A stretch of 64,000 nt of DNA from Novacetimonas pomaceti (GTDB lineage Bacteria > Pseudomonadota > Alphaproteobacteria > Acetobacterales > Acetobacteraceae). Where the stretch lies: assembly GCF_003207955.1 (NCBI RefSeq), contig NZ_NOXG01000014.1:5279-69278 (forward strand), in the 5' to 3' direction. The translations under genes and the position numbers were made by a program. Below are positions 14,491-22,984 of this stretch, in pieces. The notes under the pieces are model-generated. The model saw only the letters and a program-made list of their open reading frames with translations. It was not told where the DNA came from and searched no databases. Positions within the stretch are counted from its first letter, which is position 1; every line of letters begins with the position of its first letter.

Positions 14491-15420
14491 TCAGGCAAGC
14501 GGATACGGATCATATGGCGGCTGGACCATCCTGTGCCGCCGCATGGCCGCGATCCGGGCCGCAACGCGTGGATAGGCCCATTTGAACAGGCCCGAGGCGA
14601 CGATCACCGCGATGCCCACAAAGGTCCAGTCATCCAGCGGTTCATGGAAGACATAGAAGCTGAAGGCCACGGCCCACAGCATCTGGCTGTATTGCGGCAG
14701 GGCGATCGCGCTGGCCGTGGACCGGGTCGCGGCCATCATCATGAGCAGCTGCCCCAGTGCCGCAAGGAAGCCATAGCCGAACAGGAATATCCACACCGTG
14801 CCGCCCTGCGGCCAGCCTGCATGCGCCACCATCAGGATACCATTGCCCAGCAGGGGACCGCACAGGCTGGAACTGAACATCGACAGGCGCGGCGTGTTGT
14901 GGCCCGACATCCGGTAGGCAATGACCCCCACCGCATTCGCGACCGCCGAGATCAGCGCGCACAGATGCCCGAAATGGAGCGCGCGCAGGCCCGGCCGCAG
15001 CACGATCAGCACGCCGACAAAGCCCACGATGACCGACAGCCAGCCCAGCGCGGAGACCTTTTCACGCAGCAGCACGACCGACAGGACGGTCACGAACAAC
15101 GGCATGAGGAAAATGAGCGAGAATGCCTCCGGCATGGGCAGAAGCATGAAGGCCTCGACACTTGCCGCCGTGGCGGCAAAGGTCGCGGCCGCGCGCACCA
15201 GCCACATGACCGGCTGGCGGATCACGAACAGGTCGCGGTAGGATTCGTTTTTCCCGCGTACGAAGGGAATGAGCAGCAGGCCGAAGACACCGCCGGAAAA
15301 CGCCACTTCAAACGGGTCGATCCGTCCGGCCAGCAGCTTGGAATAGGCGTCGCTGATCGAAAACGAGGCGTATGCCGCGAATGCCAGCATCATGCCCGCC
15401 GAAAGGCCGGTATTCTTCAT
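14491..15420 (-). CDS. EamA/DMT-superfamily transporter
   Basis: This 309-residue integral membrane protein has about ten hydrophobic segments in two homologous halves, as in RhaT/EamA drug-metabolite transporters. Diagnostic stretches are the N-terminal half ending in LREKVSALGWLSVIVGFVG and the C-terminal half with ALPQYSQMLWAVAFSFYVF then HEPLDDWTFVGIAVI. It probably exports a small metabolite or amphiphile; the substrate is unknown. The tail is basic and cytoplasmic. It is monocistronic, flanked on both sides by three-stem repeats. Confidence 0.9.
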   Translation of the reverse strand: MKNTGLSAGMMLAFAAYASFSISDAYSKLLAGRIDPFEVAFSGGVFGLLLIPFVRGKNESYRDLFVIRQPVMWLVRAAATFAATAASVEAFMLLPMPEAFSLIFLMPLFVTVLSVVLLREKVSALGWLSVIVGFVGVLIVLRPGLRALHFGHLCALISAVANAVGVIAYRMSGHNTPRLSMFSSSLCGPLLGNGILMVAHAGWPQGGTVWIFLFGYGFLAALGQLLMMMAATRSTASAIALPQYSQMLWAVAFSFYVFHEPLDDWTFVGIAVIVASGLFKWAYPRVAARIAAMRRHRMVQPPYDPYPLA

Positions 15421-15624
15421 CCGTTCTGCCCACGAAAAAATTATTCAGGCGCAGATATGGATGTCGATGGGCAAAGACCAGCGCTTGTCGGTAAATCCAG
15501 TCATGCGTTTTCTGCGCCGGATTTCATATGACGCGCCCGCTTTTTTCGGGTAGCAGATTGCGCCCCGAAATCGGGACGGCAGCGGTCATCAGGCATGGGC
15601 CTCCAGCCCTCGGCCGATCGCAAG

Positions 15625-15676
15625 AAGGCGACGTTCCCGGAAGATTTTTGCAAAAAGCTTCACCAGAAACTTTTAC
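15625..15676 (-). repeat. Three-stem intergenic repeat, family 1, copy E (partial, inverted)
   Basis: Retains AAGGCGACG, TTTTTGCAAAAAGCTTC and ACCAGAAACTTTTA of the inverted element; one arm of the first hairpin is lost. It lies 3' of the SRAP-family gene. Confidence 0.7.
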
Positions 15677-15697
15677 GGCTTTCGGGGGATTGCCGGG

Positions 15698-16345
15698 TCA
15701 GTCCTTTTCCCCGGCGGGGGATATGACCGACAGGGCATTGTCAGGCAGGGGACGCTGCAGGCGCAGTGCTTCGTTCAGGGGGGCCTTCATCCACACATCC
15801 AGTTCTTCCGGGCGGGTCAGGATGACCGGCATGGCCTTTGGATGGATGATGCCGACTTCACGATTGGCCGTTGTGGTCAGGAAGCCGAACAGGTCATCCG
15901 TCGTTTCGCCATCCGCCAGTTTCCGCACGGATGTCCACCGGCACCAGATCCCCGCGAAGAAGGCGAGTGGTTCCCCATCGCCGCGGGCAAACCAGACGGG
16001 GCGCGATTTCCCATCGGCCAGGCGCTGCGGTTCGGAAAAAGCCGTAAGCGGCACAAGGCAGCGATGCGCCATCCCTTCCCAACGCTTCCACCATGTCGAG
16101 GCGGGATTGCGGATGTTGGTCACGCCCCGGTCGACCCTGCGGCCTTTCAGGTATCCCGGCGGTGTCGGCATGCCCCAGCGCGCCATCACCAGTTCCCGGC
16201 CATCCGGCGCGTTGCGCACGATGGGCGCCATGGTATCGGGCCAGATGTCGGGCAGGGGCGCAAGATTGCCGGTGCGGTCGGTCACGACCCCGGCCGCCTT
16301 TCGGATCGCCTGCTGGCTGCTGGTCATCGCATAGAGGTTGCACAC
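15698..16345 (-). CDS. SOS response-associated (SRAP/HMCES/YedK-type) abasic-site protein
   Basis: These 215 residues form a SRAP domain, which crosslinks through its N-terminal cysteine to abasic sites in single-stranded DNA and shields them. The GTG at 16345 is chosen because it places Cys at position 2 (MCNLYAMTSS), which the chemistry requires, and because GGAGCAGGA precedes it. Other expected residues are present: N77 in VTNIRN, E105 in AFSEPQ, and H168 in IIHPKAMPVIL. FSEPQ replaces the more common FYEWQ, so it belongs to a divergent branch. It would act in the nucleoid during replication stress. It is adjacent to, but not clearly cotranscribed with, the DUF3310-like gene. Confidence 0.92.
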   Translation of the reverse strand: MCNLYAMTSSQQAIRKAAGVVTDRTGNLAPLPDIWPDTMAPIVRNAPDGRELVMARWGMPTPPGYLKGRRVDRGVTNIRNPASTWWKRWEGMAHRCLVPLTAFSEPQRLADGKSRPVWFARGDGEPLAFFAGIWCRWTSVRKLADGETTDDLFGFLTTTANREVGIIHPKAMPVILTRPEELDVWMKAPLNEALRLQRPLPDNALSVISPAGEKD

Positions 16346-16436
16346 GCGTCCTGCTCCCTTGTGGTTACATGCCGCGTAATCCGGCCGCCATGCCGGTCCG
16401 CCCATGTCGTGGCGTCCACCATACGGCGGTGGCGGC

Positions 16437-16850
16437 CTATGCGGCGTTCGTGTCCTTCCGTTTCGCGATTTCCGCCATGATAAGTGCCAGCGCATGGCGG
16501 GCGGCATTTTCGTTCCCGTGCGTGAAATCGGCGCGGCACAGATCGCGCACTATGGTGGAAAAGCGTCCCTCCTGATCCACGGTGGCAAAGCGGGAGACCG
16601 CGCGCGTGACGACGTGGCACATGGGCATGCGGGGGCGCACCTCCATCGACAGCCATTCGCGGATATGGCGCGCCGCCTTTTCCAGGTCGCCGGTCACGGT
16701 GTGGTCGGGATCCCACCAGCCGCGCCAGACATATTTCACCGCATTGCCAAGGCAGAACGACATGTGGCGCGCGATTTCGATACACTGCACCCCCGACGGG
16801 TGGCGGTACGCGGGGGGCAGGGCAACGGCGGACTCGGACGCTTCTTCCAC
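16437..16850 (-). CDS. DUF3310-like protein
   Basis: 137 residues starting at GTG, with AAGGA upstream. The core YRHPSGVQCIEIARHMSF, then LGNAVKYVWRG and DLEKAARHI, matches the pattern of the DUF3310 family of small, mostly phage-borne proteins (nucleotide-kinase-like annotations occur but are unproven). The C-terminal half (about 75-137) is an additional helical domain. The function is unknown. It sits upstream of the SRAP gene in the same direction with a ~90-base gap. A phage-type gene here hints at a mobile origin for this stretch, but no integrase or att site is visible. Confidence 0.75.
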   Translation of the reverse strand: MEEASESAVALPPAYRHPSGVQCIEIARHMSFCLGNAVKYVWRGWWDPDHTVTGDLEKAARHIREWLSMEVRPRMPMCHVVTRAVSRFATVDQEGRFSTIVRDLCRADFTHGNENAARHALALIMAEIAKRKDTNAA

Positions 16851-17016
16851 GGGGTGTTTCTTCCTTCTTTTCCCCTATGATCCACGTGCAGGCCGGTTTT
16901 GCGCCCGTGCGGGATCGTAACCAAGCTTCATGCAATCGTCACACCATGGCTGCGGGCGGCCTGCTAAGGAACCGTTACCCGCAGCGTCGCGGGCCAGCAA
17001 TAGAGGTTTGCGGATC

Positions 17017-17178
17017 ATGAACACACAATCCGATTACCCCACCAAGACCCCTTGCGATCCCCATGAGGAATGGCGACTGGCCCTGATTCAGGCATGGAAA
17101 AACAGGCGTGGCTATACACGTCCGACCGATACGGCCTATCCGGTTTTTGAAGAGGACTTTCTTTTCGACGAACTGTGA
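17017..17178 (+). CDS. Small hypothetical protein (53 aa)
   Basis: This short acidic protein starts at 17017 after AGAGG. It reads naturally (HEEWRLALIQAWKNRRGYTR) and ends in an acidic tail (FEEDFLFDEL). No signal peptide or membrane helix is present. I do not recognise it. Coding status rests on the ribosome site and unbiased composition. It is divergent from the DUF3310-like gene. Confidence 0.55.
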   Translation: MNTQSDYPTKTPCDPHEEWRLALIQAWKNRRGYTRPTDTAYPVFEEDFLFDEL

Positions 17179-17447
17179 CCTGCGTCGCCCCGGCCCGCAA
17201 TGACCGGACGGGGGCGTGTCGCGTCGTCGGGATGCCGGGATCGTCCGCCCGGCGGATGATGATAATGCGCTGGGGATAATGCGCCGCTGCCCCGTCCCGC
17301 ATGGGGACAGGGCGCGGATCCTGCGTCCTGTCCCCCTTGCACGACGGGGCGATCACGCCCGGTCGTGCGCGAAGGACGATGCGCCCGCAAGGGAACGGCC
17401 CCTTATGCGGGTCGCATTGCCTGCGGGCGGTGCATCGGGGGATGGCG

Positions 17448-17804
17448 TCATTCCTGCGTGGGCGTGGTGGCGTGGTATTTCGTGCGCTTGTGCCCATGCC
17501 ATGAATGGCCGGTATGGGGGCCTGTGGTCCCGGTCGTATTGGGCGTGGCGGCGCCGGTCGTGGAATCGTTGGGCGGCGGCTGGGTCCCGGGCTGTTCATT
17601 GACGGTGCGGGGATTGTTCCACAGCTTGTCCGACGGGTCGATGCGCTGGCCACTGCGATCCGTGGCGGAGGGCGGGTTTTTGCCCACCGCGGACGCCGCG
17701 GAATCCGCGTTGGGCTGTGGCGGGGGCGTTGTCTGCGCAAGCGCGATGGACGGCGCCCCGGCAAAGGCCGTCAGCACGAACAGGGAACTGGCAAGAATTT
17801 TCAT
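17448..17804 (-). CDS. Small secreted Pro/Thr-rich protein
   Basis: 118 residues. The start at 17804 follows AAGGAAGCGTC and opens a good Sec signal peptide (MKILASSLFVLTAFAG ... ALAQ, about 1-24). The mature protein is unstructured, rich in Pro, Thr, Asn and Ser, with a motif around DRSGQRIDPSDKLWNNP and a histidine-containing basic tail (HTGHSWHGHKRTKYH). It is probably periplasmic, possibly envelope- or metal-associated; the function is unknown. About 269 bases downstream hold no gene. Confidence 0.75.
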   Translation of the reverse strand: MKILASSLFVLTAFAGAPSIALAQTTPPPQPNADSAASAVGKNPPSATDRSGQRIDPSDKLWNNPRTVNEQPGTQPPPNDSTTGAATPNTTGTTGPHTGHSWHGHKRTKYHATTPTQE

Positions 17805-17968
17805 GACGCTTCCTTTTTTATGAAATGCGCGGCGGATATGAATTCCAACAGCCCGTGCGTGAAAAGGTTGCGTGCCCGCCCGTATCTCCCTGTCCCAGAC
17901 CAGATGGTACACAACCCGCCATGCCATCCCGCACGAAGGGCGGTTCGAGGAACCTTGCGTCATCAGAA

Positions 17969-18041
17969 GAAAGTTTTTGGTGAAGCTTTTTTCAAAAAGC
18001 TTCAGGAAACGCCACCATCCTGAAAAAGACGCCCCCGGAAC
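17969..18041 (+). repeat. Three-stem intergenic repeat, family 1, copy F
   Basis: GAAAGTTTTTGGTGAAGC, a TTTTTTCAAAAAGCTTC hairpin, then a degraded second hairpin (GAAACGCCACCATCCTGAAA) and GACGCCCCCGGA. It lies 3' of the 47-aa protein gene. Confidence 0.8.
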
Positions 18042-18094
18042 CTGTTGCCACTCCCCCGGTCAGCCGTTCTTCGATACCCCCGGCGGGGACGGGT

Positions 18095-18238
18095 TCATGT
18101 TTCCGGCCCCGTGGTTTCGCCCTTTGACGGCGGATCGCTGGCGGGAAAGGTTTCCTCCAGCGCCTCGTCACGGTCCTGGTCCTTTTCCTTCTCGGTCTTC
18201 GGAAGGGGTTTTTCGGTCTGGTTCCTGATGTCCGACAT
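18095..18238 (-). CDS. 47-residue protein with EETFPASDPPS motif
   Basis: A very short gene, ATG at 18238 and TGA at 18095-18097, preceded by AAGGGAGAATCCCG. The sequence is highly charged at first (KTEKEKDQDRDEALEE) and ends in TFPASDPPSKGETTGPET. As far as I know, the ALEETFPASDPPS stretch recurs in many tiny proteins of alphaproteobacteria with no known function. No signal or membrane segment. It lies just 15 bases downstream of the 76-residue Pro-rich gene, with a near-identical ribosome-site leader. Confidence 0.7.
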   Translation of the reverse strand: MSDIRNQTEKPLPKTEKEKDQDRDEALEETFPASDPPSKGETTGPET

Positions 18239-18253
18239 CGGGATTCTCCCTTG

Positions 18254-18484
18254 TTATATGGCGGAACTGTTCAACAGCGTAATCGGGCAGGAGTTCCGGA
18301 AATACATCGCGCCCCCACAGATCGGCAGCGGCGGGGGATAGGGCTGCGGGTCGTCGATGGGCTGCGGGTCCTCGCCCGGTTCCGGCGGGTTGGTGGGCGG
18401 CACCGGCACGCCGGGCGGCATCGGGGGCACCGGCGCGGGGGACGGCGGCTGTTCAAGGCCATGCGGGATGAAGGCAAAGCGCAT
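18254..18484 (-). CDS. Small proline-rich protein (76 aa)
   Basis: Starts at 18484 after CAAGGGAGAACAGAC. The middle is dominated by proline (PPMPPGVPVPPTNPPEPGED). The C-terminus is CGGAMYFRNSCPITLLNSSAI, with two cysteines. No signal peptide. It is upstream of the 47-residue gene in the same direction, so the two probably form an operon. I do not recognise the family; the composition suggests a linker or interaction module. Confidence 0.6.
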   Translation of the reverse strand: MRFAFIPHGLEQPPSPAPVPPMPPGVPVPPTNPPEPGEDPQPIDDPQPYPPPLPICGGAMYFRNSCPITLLNSSAI

Positions 18485-18542
18485 GTCTGTTCTCCCTTGC
18501 ATATAAGGCAGGCAACGAGACATCCCCGATGGGGGTTCCGGT

Positions 18543-18585
18543 AAAAAACACATCACCGGACCCGCGATGACCGCGGGCCCGGTGA
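18543..18585 (-). terminator. Rho-independent terminator of ndh
   Basis: On the minus strand a 14-pair stem (TCACCGGGCCCGCG with CGCGGGTCCGGTGA, one wobble, five-base loop) is followed by TGTGTTTTTTAC. It lies about 80 bases past the ndh stop and before the small Pro-rich gene. Confidence 0.85.
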
Positions 18586-18663
18586 CTGGATGTGCGCAAA
18601 GAGGAAAGATGAAATGTCGTGATCAGATAAGGCGGTTTCAAATGCCGCGATCACCCGCCAGCG

Positions 18664-19944
18664 TCAGTCGAGCCTGACCGCCGGGCGGACGAAAACGTCA
18701 AGCCAGTCCACAAGGCACGAAATCAGGCCGCGGAAGGTGCCATACAGTTCGAACTGGTGCTGGCGATACAGCATCAGGTGAACCATGCGCGCGCTGATGC
18801 CCCTGAGCCACCCGCCACCAAAGACCTTGCCGCCGGGGAACGTGCCCCACCCGTTGTAATCGCCCAGTGCGACGACCGCGCCCTTGTTGTGGAAGGCGAA
18901 CGGCGGCAGCTTCGCGCCGTTCATCCAGCGCGGCATGTAACGCGCCAGGTGATGCGCCTGCTGGCGGGCGACCTGTGCCGTGGGGGCAACGGGCTTTTCC
19001 GCGATGAAGGCGCAGTCGCCCATGGCGAAGATGTTGTCATCTTCCAGAAGCTGCAGGGTCGGGCGCACCTCAAGCTGTCCGGAACGCGAAAGCTTCAGCC
19101 CCGCGAAGTTGCGCGTCACGTCAGGCGCCTTCACGCCCGCCGCCCATACCCGCAGGGTCGCGGGGACGCGCGTGCCGTCCTTGAGCATGTAGCCCTTTTC
19201 ATCCGCGCCGCTGACCATGGCGGAGGTCTGCACCGTCACGCCGATATCCTCGAGCTGCTTTTTCGCCGCCGCCGACACCGCTTCGGGGAAGGCAGGCAGG
19301 ATGCGCGGCCCGGCCTCCAGCAGGGTGATCTTCAGCTTGGGCGGCTTCTTGCCAAAACTGTAGAGGGAGGCAAGGTCCAGCGCCTTGTGCAGTTCGGCGG
19401 CAAGCTGCGTGCCCGTGGCGCCGCCACCGACGATGGCGATGTCCAGTTCCTCGTTATTGCCGAACGCCTTGAGCAGTTCCATGCGGAAGCGTTCGTTGAA
19501 TCCGTTGGCTTCGACCAGGTTGTCGATGAACAGGCAGTGCTCGGCCACGCCGGGCGTGCCGAAATCGTTGGCGCGGCTGCCGATCGACAGCACCAGCGCG
19601 TCATATTCCAGCGTGCGTTCGTCAAGGATGACCTCGCCCGAGGGTTCCTTCACCGGGGCCAGCGTGATGGATTTGGCCGCGCGGTCAAGGCCGGAGATCT
19701 CGCCGGGCCAGAAATCGAAATGATGGCGGCTGGCCTGCGACAGGAAGCTGATGCGGTCGTTTTCGTTGGCCGCCGTGCCTGCCGCGAAACAGTGCAGCAT
19801 CGGTTTCCACACATGGGCGAAACTCTTGTCCACCAGCGTGATTTCCGCGCGTCCCGACTTGCCGATGGAATCGCCCAGACGCGTCGCCAGCGCCAGGCCC
19901 GCGATACCACCGCCGACAATCACCACCCGAAACTTTTGTGCCAT
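18664..19944 (-). CDS. ndh: Type II NADH dehydrogenase (NDH-2)
   Basis: This 426-residue flavoprotein oxidises NADH and passes electrons to ubiquinone without pumping protons, at the inner face of the cytoplasmic membrane. The FAD-binding motif is VVIVGGGIAGLALA near the N-terminus. The second dinucleotide motif IAIVGGGATGTQLAAEL lies around 170. The FAD-contact motif NIFAMGDCAFI lies around 310. The C-terminal ~45 residues are amphipathic (SARMVHLMLYRQHQFELYG ... WLDVFVRPAVRLD), the usual membrane anchor. In acetic acid bacteria such enzymes support fast respiratory overflow metabolism. It is monocistronic, closed by its own terminator. Confidence 0.93.
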   Translation of the reverse strand: MAQKFRVVIVGGGIAGLALATRLGDSIGKSGRAEITLVDKSFAHVWKPMLHCFAAGTAANENDRISFLSQASRHHFDFWPGEISGLDRAAKSITLAPVKEPSGEVILDERTLEYDALVLSIGSRANDFGTPGVAEHCLFIDNLVEANGFNERFRMELLKAFGNNEELDIAIVGGGATGTQLAAELHKALDLASLYSFGKKPPKLKITLLEAGPRILPAFPEAVSAAAKKQLEDIGVTVQTSAMVSGADEKGYMLKDGTRVPATLRVWAAGVKAPDVTRNFAGLKLSRSGQLEVRPTLQLLEDDNIFAMGDCAFIAEKPVAPTAQVARQQAHHLARYMPRWMNGAKLPPFAFHNKGAVVALGDYNGWGTFPGGKVFGGGWLRGISARMVHLMLYRQHQFELYGTFRGLISCLVDWLDVFVRPAVRLD

Positions 19945-20164
19945 CCTATGCCTCTTTCACCCCTGCCGCACAGTGTCCCGGCCCCCAAGGGAAAAACCCT
20001 GTCGCATTACGAATATATCGAAAAACTGTTCATGTCCGTGCCGCCCCGCGCCCGTTGCGGGGGCGGGCGGCAAGACGGCAACGGCCGACCCGGCAAAAGA
20101 AAACCGGCCCGGCCGCACCGCCTGCGTATCATGGCGTGGCGGCCTTCGCCGCCACGACCCGCGA

Positions 20165-21676
20165 TCAGAAGAAGCCGAGCTTCTTTTCGCTGTAGCTGAC
20201 AAGCAGGTTCTTGGTCTGCTGGTAGTGTTCCAGAACCATCTTGTGCGTTTCGCGGCCGATGCCGGACTTCTTGTATCCGCCGAACGCCGCATGCGCGGGA
20301 TAGACGTGATAGCAGTTGACCCACACGCGGCCGGCCTCCAGCCCGCGACCCATGCGGAAGCAGGTGTTGGCGTCACGGCTCCACACGCCCGAACCCAGCC
20401 CGAAGGGCGTGTCGTTGGCGATGGCCAGCGCTTCTTCTTCCGTCTTGAAGGTCGTCACGGCCAGAACCGGGCCAAAGATTTCCTCCTGGAAGATGCGCAT
20501 CTTGTTGTTGCCCTTGAACACGGTCGGCTGCACGTAGCATCCCTTGTTCAGGTCGCCGCCCAGGTCGGGACGTCCGCCACCGGTCAACAGCTGCGCGCCT
20601 TCGCCCTTGCCGATGTCGATGTAGGACAGGATCTTTTCCTGGTGGCCGTGCGAGTTCTGCGCGCCCATCATGGTGTTGGGATCCAGCGGGTTGCCCTGGC
20701 GGATCGCCTTGATGCGCGGCAGGGCGCGTTCGATGAACTTCTCATAGATCGATTCCTGAACCAGCGCGCGGCTGGGGCACGAACAGATCTGGCCCTGGTT
20801 CAGGGCGAACATGGTAAAGCCCTCGATCGCCTTGTCCAGGTAATCGTCGTCGTGGTCCATGACGTCGGCGAAGAAGATGTTCGGCGACTTGCCACCCAGT
20901 TCCAGCGTCGCGGGGATCAGGTGTTCGGCGGCGGCATGGGCGATCATCTTGCCCGTGGGCGTGGAACCCGTGAACGCGATCTTGGCGATGCGGTCGCTGT
21001 TGGACAGGGCCGCGCCCACGTCCTTGCCCAGGCCGTTGACGATGTTCAGCGTGCCGGGCGGGAACAGGTCACCGATCAGTTCCATCATCACGAGGATGCT
21101 GGCGGGCGTGCTTTCGGCGGGCTTCATGACGACGCAGTTGCCGGCGGCCAGCGCCGGGGCCAGCTTCCACGAACCCATCAGCAGCGGGAAGTTCCACGGA
21201 ATGATCTGTGCGACAACGCCCAGCGGTTCATGGAAGTGATAGGCGATGGTCGTGTCCGTGATTTCGCTCAGCGTGCCTTCCTGCGCGCGGATGCAGCCGG
21301 CGAAATAGCGGAAATGGTCGATCGCCAGCGGGATGTCGGCGGTCAGGGTTTCACGGATCGGCTTGCCGTTGTCCCAAGTTTCCGCACGGGCGAGCAGTTC
21401 GAGGTTCTGCTCCATCTTGTCCGCGGCCTTGAGCAGGATCAGCGCGCGATCGGCCGGGGAGGTATGGGCCCAGGCGGTCTTCGCCTTGTGCGCGGCATCG
21501 AGTGCCAGTTCCACATCAGCGGCGGTGGAGGCGGGAACTTCGCAAAGCACGCGGCCATCGACGGGCGACGTATTCGTCAGGTAATGACCCGCGATCGGGG
21601 GCAGCCACTTGCCGCCGATATAGTTTTCGTAACGCGCCTTGAACGGCGGCTTCTCGGTCGTGTAATCGGAAGACAT
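20165..21676 (-). CDS. aldB: NAD(P)-dependent aldehyde dehydrogenase, AldB/ExaC-like
   Basis: 503 residues; the start at 21676 follows AGGGAACATGG. It oxidises an aldehyde, most likely acetaldehyde, to the acid in the cytoplasm. Active-site residues: N162 in IIPWNFP, general base E259 in LELGGKSP, nucleophile C298 in GQICSCPSRALVQ. The C-x-C-PSRALVQ signature is typical of the AldB/ExaC/AcoD acetaldehyde dehydrogenase branch, which supports the symbol. Note that vinegar-type ethanol oxidation uses membrane PQQ enzymes; this one would clear intracellular acetaldehyde. A long AT-rich leader and an inverted repeat lie upstream, which suggests regulation. Confidence 0.88.
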   Translation of the reverse strand: MSSDYTTEKPPFKARYENYIGGKWLPPIAGHYLTNTSPVDGRVLCEVPASTAADVELALDAAHKAKTAWAHTSPADRALILLKAADKMEQNLELLARAETWDNGKPIRETLTADIPLAIDHFRYFAGCIRAQEGTLSEITDTTIAYHFHEPLGVVAQIIPWNFPLLMGSWKLAPALAAGNCVVMKPAESTPASILVMMELIGDLFPPGTLNIVNGLGKDVGAALSNSDRIAKIAFTGSTPTGKMIAHAAAEHLIPATLELGGKSPNIFFADVMDHDDDYLDKAIEGFTMFALNQGQICSCPSRALVQESIYEKFIERALPRIKAIRQGNPLDPNTMMGAQNSHGHQEKILSYIDIGKGEGAQLLTGGGRPDLGGDLNKGCYVQPTVFKGNNKMRIFQEEIFGPVLAVTTFKTEEEALAIANDTPFGLGSGVWSRDANTCFRMGRGLEAGRVWVNCYHVYPAHAAFGGYKKSGIGRETHKMVLEHYQQTKNLLVSYSEKKLGFF

Positions 21677-21716
21677 GAGCCATGTTCCCTTGGTTGTTAT
21701 GCAGTGTCCGTGTCCG

Positions 21717-21738
21717 TATTTCATGGGAATATGAAATA
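21717..21738. promoter_or_regulatory. Inverted repeat upstream of aldB
   Basis: TATTTCAT-GGGAAT-ATGAAATA, perfect 8-base arms with a six-base spacer, centred about 50 bases before the aldB start. Position and symmetry fit a repressor or activator site for a dimeric regulator. No regulator gene is adjacent. Confidence 0.4.
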
Positions 21739-22424
21739 CAGTTCCATGGTTGCCCATTTGTCCGGCGTTGCTGATCCCGGTGCGTGGCCCGGCGACTGTC
21801 CATGTCCCCATGTGGGACCGAACGGTACAGGGAATGGGTTGTATCCCGTATTTCCCGTTATCTGTTCACCGTATTTCTGAACGTCTGTACCGGGATAAAA
21901 TCGTATCTGCGTATCATCACCCCAGTCTGCCGGTTGCAAGGATCGGCGAGGAAGAACAAAACCGCCGGATACAGCGGAATGTCTATATCCATTGGTATAT
22001 AGATACATCGTGAACCACAAGCGTCCGGATAATCACGTAAACGTGAGGTGGACACCCGATGTCATATTGTGTCCAGTAAAAACAGTTATATATCAATATG
22101 TTGGTTTGATGTTCCTGGCTGTAATTTTCAACAAATGAAATACAATGAAAGAGCAGTTGCATAAAACCACCCGATGATCAGGCCCGCTGGCGCTGGGGCT
22201 GGCGGGAATGTGACCTGATGTCGGGAACGGCTTTTTCCACATGGGCGAAATTTCGGCATGGATTGCGAACATTGCCGTAAAATACAGCGAAAAAAACATT
22301 TCAATCGCATGGACGGTCGTGGCGGCCATCATGCGCGCCGCGCGGGTCCGCAGGAGGCGTGTCCGGATTTTCCCTGTCCCGGTAACGGATTTTCACCCGC
22401 AATGACGGAATCGGCGCCTGCCTG
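21739..22424. other. Long AT-rich non-coding region upstream of aldB
   Basis: About 690 bases with no credible gene. Base composition is far lower in GC than elsewhere, especially 22060-22160 (AGTTATATATCAATATG and similar). It may hold the aldB promoter and an unrecognised regulatory element or a decayed gene. Confidence 0.45.
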
Positions 22425-22847
22425 TCATCGCGATGTCCCGCCTTTGTCCCCCATGGGGGCGGTGTCCGCGTCCAGGGCGTTCCCGCCAGGCAGGCTGCGT
22501 CCCGGATTCCGGCCCAGTCCCCGCAGCAGGATGGCAAGGTCGCGTGGTCCCATGACCGCGCTGTTGCGCAGGCGGGGATATCCGTCGCGGTCGTACCACA
22601 TCAGCCAGAACAGGTCGCCGCCGCCGTCATGGGCGCGGACATGTTCCAGCCACAACGTATCCCCCGTATCGTCATGGCGGACCAGGGGATCGGGAAACAC
22701 GCTGCCCCGCGCCGTGCCGTCGCCATGGGAATATCCGCGCGATGCATCGGTGCGGTACCACGCATTGCGCATGCCGTACCGCGCGGGCGGCGTTCCGTCG
22801 GGCGGGAATGATTCCGGCCGCGATGATGCGGGTGGGGGCGCGATCAT
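22425..22847 (-). CDS. Hypothetical protein (140 aa)
   Basis: The start at 22847 (MIAPPPASSR) is preferred over 22898 because GGAACGG precedes it. The N-terminus is Pro/Ser-rich. A compact domain follows, with aromatic stretches GMRNAWYRTDASRGYSHGDG, TLWLEHV and DLFWLMWYDRDGYPRLRNS, and then an Arg/Gly/Leu-rich helix. No signal peptide. I do not recognise it. The reverse frame over this region is Arg/Pro-rich and unlikely to be real. It is divergent from the small gene at 22985. Confidence 0.6.
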   Translation of the reverse strand: MIAPPPASSRPESFPPDGTPPARYGMRNAWYRTDASRGYSHGDGTARGSVFPDPLVRHDDTGDTLWLEHVRAHDGGGDLFWLMWYDRDGYPRLRNSAVMGPRDLAILLRGLGRNPGRSLPGGNALDADTAPMGDKGGTSR

Positions 22848-22984
22848 GGCGTCCGTTCCATTATGGTCCTTCGGGATTGCGTGTCGCGTGGTGCGCATGG
22901 CGCACGGGCGACGGATGGGGCTGACGCAGGCGGGTGCATGCGGTATCTCACGCGCATACAGCAGACGTTGCAAGGAAACAGGCA

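Noticed and set aside
18757..20199. 480-codon forward frame across ndh
   Set aside because: Antisense to a textbook NDH-2; Arg/His-rich with no domains.
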